From positions 1 to 64,000 of the forward strand of contig CBDCJB010000013.1 of assembly GCA_965217605.1 (NCBI GenBank): 64,000 bases of DNA, written 5' to 3'. Made by a program: the position numbers and the translations under genes. How positions within the stretch are numbered: position 1 is the first letter of the stretch; each line of letters opens with the position of its first letter. The notes beneath the pieces were generated by a model. The model searched no databases, was not told the DNA's origin, and saw only the letters and a list, made by a program, of their open reading frames with translations. Of the stretch, positions 43,679 through 51,310 are shown in pieces. Source of the DNA: JAYYZW01 sp965217605 (lineage in GTDB: Bacteria > Pseudomonadota > Gammaproteobacteria > Ga0077536).

Positions 43679-44494
43679 ATGGAACAGGAACTCGAAGTCT
43701 TTACGCAGGCCTACCAGTTGATCGTCAATTTCCTGGTCTCGTATTCATTCCAGTTAGCCGGTGCAGTCGTGATTCTCATCGGGGGGTTCATCGTCGGCAG
43801 TTGGGTCTCCCGTGCCACGCTGCGGGTACTCGAGAAACGCAATGTCGATGTAACCCTACGCCAGTTCATCGCCAGTACGTCACGCCTCGCGGTCGTCGGT
43901 CTGTTCGTCATCATTGCACTCAGCAAACTGGGGATCAGCATGACGCCGATCATCGCCGCAGTGGGTGGACTCGCGTTGGGTGCGAGCTTCGCGATCCAGG
44001 GGCCGGTGTCCAATTACGGCGCTGGCCTCGTGATTATCCTGACGCGCATGTTCAAGGTTGGAGATACGATCAACGTGCAGGGCTGCTCCGGCGTCGTTAC
44101 GAACATCGACCTGGCCACCACGCGTCTCGTCGCCGAAGACGGAGAAGACATCATCATTCCGAACAAGCACGTCGTCGGTGAGATCCACCGCAACTCCTAC
44201 GGCAATCGCCTTATTGAAGGACGCGTCGGCATCGACGGCCGGGATGATCCGGGGCGCGCATCCACGATCATCCAGCAGGTGATCGCATCGACCGAGTATT
44301 TACCGGAAGCGCCCCCGCCGGTCATCGGCATCGAAGCATTCGAAGGCGCCGCGATCGTCTTGGGTTACCGCTTCTGGGTGCCCTCTAAACGCTATTTCGA
44401 ATTAATGTTCGCGGTAAACAACGGGATACACCGCGAGATGGTCGGCGCCGGAATTCGCTTAGCCGTGCAGCAGCACGCGGTTGAAATGTCCTAA
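43679..44494 (+). CDS. mscS: Small-conductance mechanosensitive channel (MscS family)
   Basis: A 271-residue MscS-type channel with three N-terminal membrane helices (about residues 20-95). The pore-lining TM3 has the GALGLGASFAIQGP-like sequence (VGGLALGASFAIQGPVSNY), and the cytoplasmic beta domain begins FKVGDTINVQG. Length and order match E. coli MscS (286 residues). It releases solutes under hypo-osmotic shock. Confidence 0.93.
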   Translation: MEQELEVFTQAYQLIVNFLVSYSFQLAGAVVILIGGFIVGSWVSRATLRVLEKRNVDVTLRQFIASTSRLAVVGLFVIIALSKLGISMTPIIAAVGGLALGASFAIQGPVSNYGAGLVIILTRMFKVGDTINVQGCSGVVTNIDLATTRLVAEDGEDIIIPNKHVVGEIHRNSYGNRLIEGRVGIDGRDDPGRASTIIQQVIASTEYLPEAPPPVIGIEAFEGAAIVLGYRFWVPSKRYFELMFAVNNGIHREMVGAGIRLAVQQHAVEMS

Positions 44495-44507
44495 CCAACG
44501 TATTGTC

Positions 44508-44560
44508 CCCGGATTCCGCTACGCTCCATCCAGGCTACGGAGAGCGTAGCGGAATCCGGG
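44508..44560. repeat. REP-like palindrome, copy 4, short
   Basis: Begins CCCCGGATTCCGCTACGCTC and ends GTAGCGGAATCCGGG. A shorter version of the units at 3273, 10991 and 22936, located between the convergent mscS and FecR-SPOR genes, where it could terminate transcription. Confidence 0.85.
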
Positions 44561-44567
44561 ATCGATT

Positions 44568-45431
44568 TTATTCAAGCTTAGAGATCCACGGACTCAAGAG
44601 CCCAAAGGAATCCCGCAATGCCTCCGACACGTGCGCGGCGTCGGCGACGCTGTCATAACCGCTCAGCACCACCCGCCACCAATCCTGATCGTTGACCGTG
44701 ACCCGCTCGACTTTCGCCGCGTAGCCCGCCGCCGCCAGTCTTTCGGTCAATCCGGCAGCCGCGGCCTCGTCCGAAAACGATGCGAGGTTCAACACGAATA
44801 GGCCCTCGCCCGACACGACGCCCGCTTCGGGCTGTGGCTCGGTTTCCTGCGCCCACACGGCGAGATCATCACCATCGACGGGACCGATCGGCTCGACCGG
44901 CTGCCCACGCGGCGCCATGAACAAACTCAGGGGCTCGTCGAGTTCATAGGTCTCGCCATCCCGCTCGATCGAGATTTCACCTTCGAGCAACACGACGAAA
45001 TCGCGTGCTTCCTCGGTCTTCCCCCATACGTCCGTGCCGCGGATGCCGATGGTCGCCGTGCGCACGCGCGCGCGAATATTGCGTTTACGCGTGGCTAGCG
45101 TCGTCGTAAACCGGAACGCGCCTTTGACGACATCCAGGAAGCCCTCGAAAACGCCCGTTTCTTCCTCAGGCGGGACGAGTTCACGCAGATCGAGGTGCGC
45201 GTTTTCGCCGAGCTTGACGATACTGCCTTCCTCGAGGCTCAAAATCGCCCGTGCGCGATGCCCCGTATGCACGATATCGCCCGCTTCGAGCGACATTCCG
45301 ATGTGCAGCGCATGTCGCGAGTCGTCGCGCTCACGCCATGCGGGCGCCTGCAGTAGACGGACGGTGGCAGGCGCCGCGAGCGCGTCACCGGCGATCGCCA
45401 GGAACACAAAGAGACATACGGTCCATTTCAT
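44568..45431 (-). CDS. FecR-domain protein with C-terminal SPOR domain
   Basis: A 287-residue exported protein from ATG 45431, with signal peptide MKWTVCLFVFLAIAGDALA. Residues about 45-170 form a FecR domain (GDIVHTGHRARAILSLEEGS, then TATIGIRGTDVWG). An acidic linker follows, then residues about 210-287 match a SPOR domain (FVLNLASFSDEAAAAGLTER; WWRVVLSGY). SPOR binds denuded glycan strands, so the protein is probably tethered to septal peptidoglycan. FecR domains normally sense a signal for an ECF sigma factor, but no sigma gene is adjacent. Confidence 0.78.
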   Translation of the reverse strand: MKWTVCLFVFLAIAGDALAAPATVRLLQAPAWRERDDSRHALHIGMSLEAGDIVHTGHRARAILSLEEGSIVKLGENAHLDLRELVPPEEETGVFEGFLDVVKGAFRFTTTLATRKRNIRARVRTATIGIRGTDVWGKTEEARDFVVLLEGEISIERDGETYELDEPLSLFMAPRGQPVEPIGPVDGDDLAVWAQETEPQPEAGVVSGEGLFVLNLASFSDEAAAAGLTERLAAAGYAAKVERVTVNDQDWWRVVLSGYDSVADAAHVSEALRDSFGLLSPWISKLE

Positions 45432-45489
45432 TGATAGCTCCCCGATTTCCCCCGTTAGTCGCGAGCGCCTCAATTTTGGTTCAACTGCG

Positions 45490-45519
45490 GCGAAAAGAAA
45501 ATGGGGCCGAAGCCCCATT
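45490..45519 (-). terminator. Rho-independent terminator of hsp20
   Basis: On the minus strand, AATGGGGC-TTCG-GCCCCATT is followed by TTCTTTT: an 8-base stem with a UUCG tetraloop and a U-rich tail. It lies between hsp20 and the FecR-SPOR gene. Confidence 0.85.
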
Positions 45520-45561
45520 AAATGTTGAGAATGTGATGAGCCTCTCACCTGGGCCGCTTGT

Positions 45562-46008
45562 TCAGGCACTGACTTTGATTCGTTTCGGTTGTACCTGTTC
45601 CCTTTTAGGCACCGATATTTCGAGCACACCGTGCGAACCTCGCGCTTCGATGTGATCGGCATCGACGCTGTCCGGTAACGTGAATCGGCGGTAGAAGCTG
45701 CCATAGACGCGTTCGACTCGTTTTGCACCGGCGTCGCCGTCTTCAGCGTGTTCCGACCGTCGTTCGCCCTTGATCGTCAGCACGCCGTTTTCCGCCGTGA
45801 CTTCAATCGCTTTGGGCTCGATTCCGGGAACGTCGGCCCGGATCACGAATCGCTCAGGCTGCTCGTGAATGTCCACGGCGGGGGCCCATGAACGCGACGG
45901 CGCATACGGCTCGTCGTCGGATGATAGCGCCGCGCTGCCGAAGGCACGGTTCATTTCGTGCTGCAGGCGTTTGAGCGCTGAAAAAGGATCATAGATCACG
46001 GTTCTCAT
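45562..46008 (-). CDS. Small heat-shock protein, Hsp20/alpha-crystallin
   Basis: A 148-residue chaperone from ATG 46008 behind CAGGAGT. Short N-terminal arm, alpha-crystallin domain at about residues 42-135 (WAPAVDIHEQPERFVIRADVP; GVLTIKGER), and the I-x-V type C-terminal motif (KRIKVSA). It holds unfolding proteins for DnaK/ClpB. A sigma-32 promoter lies upstream and a strong terminator downstream, so it is a single-gene unit induced by heat. Confidence 0.93.
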   Translation of the reverse strand: MRTVIYDPFSALKRLQHEMNRAFGSAALSSDDEPYAPSRSWAPAVDIHEQPERFVIRADVPGIEPKAIEVTAENGVLTIKGERRSEHAEDGDAGAKRVERVYGSFYRRFTLPDSVDADHIEARGSHGVLEISVPKREQVQPKRIKVSA

Positions 46009-46050
46009 GATTGACTCCTGATTTAATGCTTCGATCATTCGATACACGAG

Positions 46051-46079
46051 AGATGGGTCGTGGCCTGATGCATTTCAAG
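46051..46079 (-). promoter_or_regulatory. Sigma-32 (heat shock) promoter of hsp20
   Basis: On the minus strand, CTTGAAA (46079-46073) and CCCATCT (46057-46051) are separated by 15 bases, matching the -35 and -10 elements of heat-shock promoters. The -10 box lies about 43 bases before the hsp20 start. Confidence 0.75.
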
Positions 46080-46185
46080 CGACCTGTGAAACAATGATTA
46101 AAACGTGTTGATTTTTGGAGTTTGCGCCCCACATCGGTAGATCGCCTTGCACAAACATTGACGGCAGGGTTTGCATTACGTTGCA

Positions 46186-46806
46186 ATGCGCGGCATGGCC
46201 CGGCAGTCTGCGCCCGTACCGGAAACCATCCTCGCGTCACGCGATGCGACGCTGGGCGCGTTGATCGAACGGCATGGCCCGTGCCCGCTCGCTCACGAGC
46301 CCGGTGACCCGGCCTATGCGCTGATCTCCGCAATCATCAGCCAGCAGATCTCCACGCATGCCGCGCGCGGTATTCGCACGCGGTTCATCGAACGATTCGG
46401 TGACGACACGCGGGCCTGGCCCCAAAAGATCCGGCGCAGCAGTGTGGCGCGATTACGCCGCCTCGGTTTGTCGCGTACCAAAGCCCAGGCCATCGAAACC
46501 TTGGCCTGCGCAATGGAGGCGGGAGAACTCGATTTCGATGCACTCACGGCGCTGCCCGACGGCGAGGTGCATGCGGAGCTCACCGGTTACAAGGGCGTGG
46601 GGCCATGGACCGCCGAAATGTTCATGTTGTTCGGATTGCGCCGCCTCGACACGTTCACCTATGGCGATCTCGGTCTCAAGCGCGGTATTCAAATCGCCTA
46701 TCGGTTGCGCAAACTGCCGAGCGAGCGCCGTCTGACTGACATATCGAGGCCGTGGAAACCCTATCGCGGCATTGCGAGCTGGTACCTCTGGCGTGTCGCT
46801 GAATGA
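46186..46806 (+). CDS. DNA-3-methyladenine glycosylase II (AlkA/HhH-GPD family)
   Basis: A 206-residue HhH-GPD glycosylase. The helix-hairpin-helix is LTGYKGVGPWTAEMFML at about residues 130-146, and the catalytic Asp lies in TYGDLGLKRG. There is no N-terminal AlkA domain, so it is the short form found in many bacteria. It excises alkylated bases. The start could be ATG 46186 or ATG 46195. The 3' end overlaps the putative start of the next gene. Confidence 0.85.
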   Translation: MRGMARQSAPVPETILASRDATLGALIERHGPCPLAHEPGDPAYALISAIISQQISTHAARGIRTRFIERFGDDTRAWPQKIRRSSVARLRRLGLSRTKAQAIETLACAMEAGELDFDALTALPDGEVHAELTGYKGVGPWTAEMFMLFGLRRLDTFTYGDLGLKRGIQIAYRLRKLPSERRLTDISRPWKPYRGIASWYLWRVAE

Positions 46807-47557
46807 GCCATTCCCGCGCTGCGTTCGCTCGACGCGCTTTCGTCGTGAATACGTGTTCGCGCTGATTGCACTCGTCGCCATGCCGGATCTCGCCGCCGAG
46901 CATCATGATGAATCCCAGGCACGATTGATCGCGCAAATCACCTCCGACTTCCGCGATACGAGTTATCTCACCGGCAGGGCCGAAATGTCGCCGGTAGTCG
47001 AAGCGGCGATGCGCGCCGTGCCGCGACATGAATTCGTCGACCCCTCGGACCAAGACTATGCCTACCGGAATCGTCCGCTGTCGATCGGTCACGGCCAAAC
47101 GATCTCACAACCGTTCATCGTCGCCTTGATGACGGATCTGATCGATCCAGAGCCCGGCGACCGCGTGCTCGAAATCGGAACCGGCTCGGGCTATCAGGCG
47201 GCGGTCCTCGCGAAACTGGTCGCACACGTCTACACCATTGAAATCGTCGCTCCACTCGCCGATCAGGCACGCTCGCGATTGAATACACTCGGCTACGACA
47301 ATGTCACGGTACGCATGGGCGACGGTAATCTCGGCTGGCCGGGCGAATCACCTTTTGACGCCGTCGTGGTCACCGCCGCCGGCCGCATACCGGGCGCCCT
47401 GGTCGAACAACTCGCGATCGGCGGGCGCATGGTCATTCCGGTAACCGTTTCGACCGGACAACAGGAATTGATGGTGATCGAAAAACTAGCCGACGGTGCG
47501 GTTGAACGCCGGTCGGTTTTGCCGGTGCGGTTCGTGCCGTTAACGGGGGACAATTAG
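46793..47557 (+). CDS. pcm: Protein-L-isoaspartate O-methyltransferase, possibly exported
   Basis: A PCMT-family enzyme of about 254 residues, longer at the N-terminus than the cytoplasmic form (about 210). The SAM-binding motif VLEIGTGSGYQAAVLAKL and the substrate loop GHGQTISQPFIVALM are intact. Before the domain comes a basic stretch and a hydrophobic run (FALIALVAMPDLAA) that looks like a signal peptide, suggesting repair of damaged aspartates in the periplasm. Starts at GTG 46793 or GTG 46853 are possible. It overlaps the glycosylase gene. Confidence 0.8.
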   Translation: MSLNEPFPRCVRSTRFRREYVFALIALVAMPDLAAEHHDESQARLIAQITSDFRDTSYLTGRAEMSPVVEAAMRAVPRHEFVDPSDQDYAYRNRPLSIGHGQTISQPFIVALMTDLIDPEPGDRVLEIGTGSGYQAAVLAKLVAHVYTIEIVAPLADQARSRLNTLGYDNVTVRMGDGNLGWPGESPFDAVVVTAAGRIPGALVEQLAIGGRMVIPVTVSTGQQELMVIEKLADGAVERRSVLPVRFVPLTGDN

Positions 47558-47588
47558 CAAGGCCGGCTTGCCGGCGAGTCAAAATCGT

Positions 47589-49391
47589 TTAACCGGCCGC
47601 CAACTCCGCCCGTCGATTTTTTGTCGCGGCGTTGTCAACGCTCAAGGACTCGTCGTCAACGGCACCGTTAAACACGACGCCATAGACCTCTTGCGCGCGC
47701 TCGACGGTTTCCCACCGCTCTAATACGTCTTTCAGTACGCGCGCGGGATCGCGTTCCAAAGGATCGCCGTAACCGCCTCCACCCGCATCGATACCGCGGA
47801 TCCATTCGCCCACCTCGAGATGGCATTCGACGACACCCGGTAGCTTCTCCTCGGCGCTATCTTTGTGGATCTTGTAGGTTTGCGCGGGCGGTCCGGCCTT
47901 GCCGCCACGCACCCCTTGCGGCGGGTTGTGTTGGGCATCGCAGGACGCGATGACCGTCATCGGATCATGGCGCGGGCCGTAAACAACCTCGTTGCCTGGC
48001 GCGCCGCGGAATTTGCCCGCGCCGCCGCCGCCCGGTACCACGCGCAGGTGTTTGATCAGGATCGGATGCTTCGATTCTTCGACTTCGACGCTACCGCGGT
48101 AAATGAGGCCACCGGCCACGGGCAGTCCGTAGTTGAGCCAACCGTCCGAAGACGGCGTACCAGGCCCGCCGTTCGCGATCAACCACTCCTGATTGATGTA
48201 GGGCGCATCACCGAAGCGCCAATCCTTCCCGGAAATGACCGCGGCGCCGGCGCCCATACCCATCGCGCCTTCCGCGAGCCCATGGCCATCGCCGATTTGC
48301 GCAAAAGCCGCTTGCGTGGCATTGACGATGCGATCGGCGATGTTGGTCGTCGCCATCGAGCAACTATGGGGGAACTCTGGAATACCGGCCAGACAACCTT
48401 CGCGCAATTTAACCGAGATCCGCTTGAAGCTCCCGGCGTTGTGCGGGATTTCCGGGTCGATGCAATTGAACACGCCGCACATCGCATTGCTCGTCGCGCA
48501 CGCGACCGACTCGTTCAGACCAAAGGCCTTGTTGTCTTCGTTATCGGTCAGGTCGATCTCGATTTGTCCCGCCTCCGGATCGACTTCGACGGCAACTTTA
48601 ATCGGTAGACTTTCCGGCAGCACGGGCGGCAAGGGATCGTACACGCTGACGTTTTCCAGCCGTCCTTTGGGAAGTTTCTTGATCGCTTCGATCGTACGTC
48701 GCTCGGAATACGCGAACCAATCCGCGATGAACTGCTTGATGGTGTCCATCCCATAGCGCTCCACCAGCTCCGTCAGCCTTCGTTCGCCGATACGCGCGGC
48801 GCCCATGGTGGCGAGGTAGTCACCGTACCACTGCTCCGGCACGCGAATGCGCCGGCGGCACATGCGAATGATGTCGTCGACATCAGCATAGTTTTGCTGC
48901 ACGCGCACGCAGGGAAAGATCAATGCGCCTTCCTCATAAATATCGCGCGCATAGGCATGATAGGTGCTTGGAATCGAGTTGCCGCAGTCAGCCTGATGCG
49001 CTTTGGCGCAAGTCGTGAAGAAGTGCTGGCCGTCGAGGAAGACCGGCACCATATACATGTGATCGGCTGGATGCGTATTGCCGAGATAGGGATCGTTGTG
49101 CAGAAACGCATCACCGGGCGCAAGGTCGTCGTGAATGTCGCACATCGCCTGGGTCTGCAAGCTGCTGCCAAAAATATGGACCGGTACGCCTTCGCCCGGA
49201 CACAGTAAGCGGTTGTCACCCGTAACGATGGAACACGAAAAATCACGTACGACCGCGAGTACCGCCGAGCGCGCCGTTCTGAGCAAGGTGTTCGTCATCT
49301 CGCGCACGATGGCGTTCAGACGGTTCGCGAGAACGGCCATCTGCACCGGATCCATTTCGTAGGCCACCGCCGGGGTTTCGGGTTTGTTCAT
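47589..49391 (-). CDS. hyuB: Hydantoinase B / acetone carboxylase alpha-type protein
   Basis: A 600-residue HyuB-family protein. It has the opening VQMAVLANRLNAIVREMTNT, the GDAFLHNDPYLGNTHPADH block (about residues 93-112), and CSMATTNIADRIVNA. The C-terminus has PGGGGAGKFRGAPGNE and IDAGGGGYGDPLERDP. HyuB normally works with HyuA as an ATP-dependent N-methylhydantoinase or 5-oxoprolinase; no HyuA gene is adjacent here. The protein is cytoplasmic and the substrate unknown. Confidence 0.88.
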   Translation of the reverse strand: MNKPETPAVAYEMDPVQMAVLANRLNAIVREMTNTLLRTARSAVLAVVRDFSCSIVTGDNRLLCPGEGVPVHIFGSSLQTQAMCDIHDDLAPGDAFLHNDPYLGNTHPADHMYMVPVFLDGQHFFTTCAKAHQADCGNSIPSTYHAYARDIYEEGALIFPCVRVQQNYADVDDIIRMCRRRIRVPEQWYGDYLATMGAARIGERRLTELVERYGMDTIKQFIADWFAYSERRTIEAIKKLPKGRLENVSVYDPLPPVLPESLPIKVAVEVDPEAGQIEIDLTDNEDNKAFGLNESVACATSNAMCGVFNCIDPEIPHNAGSFKRISVKLREGCLAGIPEFPHSCSMATTNIADRIVNATQAAFAQIGDGHGLAEGAMGMGAGAAVISGKDWRFGDAPYINQEWLIANGGPGTPSSDGWLNYGLPVAGGLIYRGSVEVEESKHPILIKHLRVVPGGGGAGKFRGAPGNEVVYGPRHDPMTVIASCDAQHNPPQGVRGGKAGPPAQTYKIHKDSAEEKLPGVVECHLEVGEWIRGIDAGGGGYGDPLERDPARVLKDVLERWETVERAQEVYGVVFNGAVDDESLSVDNAATKNRRAELAAG

Positions 49392-49522
49392 CGCTGCGGC
49401 TCCTGCGCATACGGATTACATTGACCGTCAGTGTATACGAATGACTTGGCGATCGGCACCGAGATGTGAACGCGTGTTGATTTTGGCTAACATGGATCGC
49501 GCTGCCCTGACCACGTGAAGGA

Positions 49523-50200
49523 ATGACGATGATCGATCTATACACCGACTCCACACCCAACGGCTGGAAAGTATCCGTGTTGCTCGAAGAGATCGGCATG
49601 GAATACACCACCCATCACGTCGACATCATGACCGGCGCGCAAAAAGAAGATTGGTTCTTGACGATCTGTCCCAACGGGCGCATACCGGCAATCGTCGACA
49701 CGGACAACGACGACCTCGCGATCTTCGAATCCGGCGCGATCATGCTCTATCTCGCGAAAAAATCCGGGCAACTCATGCCGGCCGATGACAAGGGCGAATC
49801 GCGGGTCACGCAGTGGCTGATGTTTCAAATGGCCGGGATCGGGCCGATGATGGGGCAATCGAATGTCTTCTATCGCTATCTACCCGAGAAGATCCCGGTA
49901 GCCATCGACCGTTATCAAAACGAATGCCGCCGCCTGTTCGAAGTGCTCGACCGCCAGCTCGACGGCCGTGATTATCTCTGCGACGACTACAGCATCGCCG
50001 ACATCGCCAACTGGTGCTGGGTGCGGATTTATTTCTGGGGCGGCAGCAACATCGACGGTCTCGATAATCTCAAAGCTTGGATGGATCGACTCGAAGCGCG
50101 TCCCGCCTGTCAGCGTGGCATCGCCATCCCGAAGGCTATCGATTGGGAGCAACTCGAAAAAGAGACCGACAAGATCCGCGAGGCGTTAGTGCAGGAGTAG
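49523..50200 (+). CDS. Glutathione S-transferase, YfcG/YghU-like
   Basis: A 225-residue GST. The N-terminal thioredoxin fold has YTDSTPNGWKVSVLLEEIG, with the Asn-Gly contact of the Nu class, then CPNGRIPAIVD (cis-Pro) and IFESGAIMLYLA. The C-terminal helical domain holds YSIADIANWCW. Nu-class proteins reduce disulphides with glutathione. It is divergent from the hydantoinase gene. Confidence 0.88.
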   Translation: MTMIDLYTDSTPNGWKVSVLLEEIGMEYTTHHVDIMTGAQKEDWFLTICPNGRIPAIVDTDNDDLAIFESGAIMLYLAKKSGQLMPADDKGESRVTQWLMFQMAGIGPMMGQSNVFYRYLPEKIPVAIDRYQNECRRLFEVLDRQLDGRDYLCDDYSIADIANWCWVRIYFWGGSNIDGLDNLKAWMDRLEARPACQRGIAIPKAIDWEQLEKETDKIREALVQE

Positions 50201-50244
50201 AACACAGCCCGGATGAACCGAAAATATCGGGGCTGGCGGCCGAT

Positions 50245-50712
50245 ATGAACTGGGATGCAATCAGTGCAATCGCCGAAGTGGTAGGCGCAGGCGGCGTAAT
50301 TGTTACGCTCGGCTATCTGGCCGTTTAAATTAGACAATCAAATGCGCTCGGTCGCGCGGATGCATACCGAGATGTCTATCAAGGGATAACCGCCGCCTCA
50401 TTGGAACTCGCAAAAGATCCAGAATTGCACCGTATTTGGCGCACTGGATTATGGACAGACGATGCCCTTAGCGCCGATGACCAGGATCGACTTGGGATGC
50501 TTCTTTACCAGGTATTTGGGGCACTGAATGCTGGATATCAGTCGGCTTGGTTGGACCCAAACATCGCTGAGTACGTTGCGACACTAACCGATTTTTATCT
50601 TGCCACTCCGCACGTCCGAGGATGGTGGGGCCGACAACGGGGCACGTTGCCAGAGCCGTTTCGCTCATATGTTGACGCACGCCTGCGTGAATTGACGGGC
50701 GACGCTGAATAG
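50245..50712 (+). pseudogene. Hypothetical membrane-anchored protein with in-frame ochre codon
   Basis: One continuous frame of 155 sense-like codons is broken only by TAA at codon 28 (50326-50328). The part before it (MNWDAISAIAEVVGAGGVIV, ending GYLAV) is a membrane helix. The part after (IRQSNALGRADAYRDVYQGI, ending GDAE) continues the same protein, as in a known family where LAVQIRQ is usual, so the TAA probably replaced a CAA. ATG 50401-region restarts have no ribosome site. The TAG stop is the first triplet of a partial palindromic repeat. Confidence 0.7.
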
Positions 50713-50727
50713 AAGCGGTCTCAAATG
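50710..50727. repeat. TAGAAGCGG element, one end only
   Basis: TAGAAGCGGTCTCAAATGCG matches the left end of the copies at 37677 and 41860 and then diverges, so it is a truncated copy. Its first triplet is the stop codon of the preceding gene. Confidence 0.7.
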
Positions 50728-50827
50728 CGAGTGTGAGCACATGATAGAGTAACGCGCTACAGTTGCTGCTGGCTTTTTAGCAACACATCGAATAAACAGA
50801 ACGTATTGATTCAGGGAGGCATTTAGC

Positions 50828-51262
50828 ATGGCGGACAATCACCAAGGTGGCTGCATGTGCGGTGCGGTGCGGTATGAGTTAAAGGCCGAACCCATTACAA
50901 CCTACTGTTGTCATTGCACCCGTTGTCAGACTAGAACGGGTTCGGCGTTCGGTATTTCCATGATCGTTTCTGAAGATGCGCTCAAATTGCTCGACGGAGA
51001 GGTGAGCGAGTACGCGATAGCGGTGGAGGATCGTCGCTATCCAGTCCAGCGCTGCGGTGAATGCGGTACGCGGCTTTGGGCCACCGCTCCGCACCTGCCG
51101 GGGGTGGCGGTAATATTTCCCGGAACGCTGGACGACTCAGGCTGGGTCAAACCCAGAGCGCATATCTGGACGCGAAGCGCCCAAAAGTGGGTGCGATTCG
51201 ATGAACACGACGTTACCTTTGAAACACAACCTGAAGATCTAGCGCAGTTGCTCGAGCTATAA
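50828..51262 (+). CDS. GFA-family zinc protein, second copy
   Basis: A 144-residue GFA-type protein with CMCGAVRYEL at residues 9-18, CCHCTRCQTRTGSAF at about 28-42 and CGECGTRLWATA at about 77-88, giving the two zinc sites. ATG 50828 follows a GGGAGG site. It is more distant from the copy at 35262 than a recent duplicate would be. Function beyond thiol/aldehyde chemistry is unknown. Confidence 0.85.
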   Translation: MADNHQGGCMCGAVRYELKAEPITTYCCHCTRCQTRTGSAFGISMIVSEDALKLLDGEVSEYAIAVEDRRYPVQRCGECGTRLWATAPHLPGVAVIFPGTLDDSGWVKPRAHIWTRSAQKWVRFDEHDVTFETQPEDLAQLLEL

Positions 51263-51310
51263 AGCTATCGCTGCCACCGTTAGTCAGCGAACTTTAATCG
51301 AGTAACCCTC

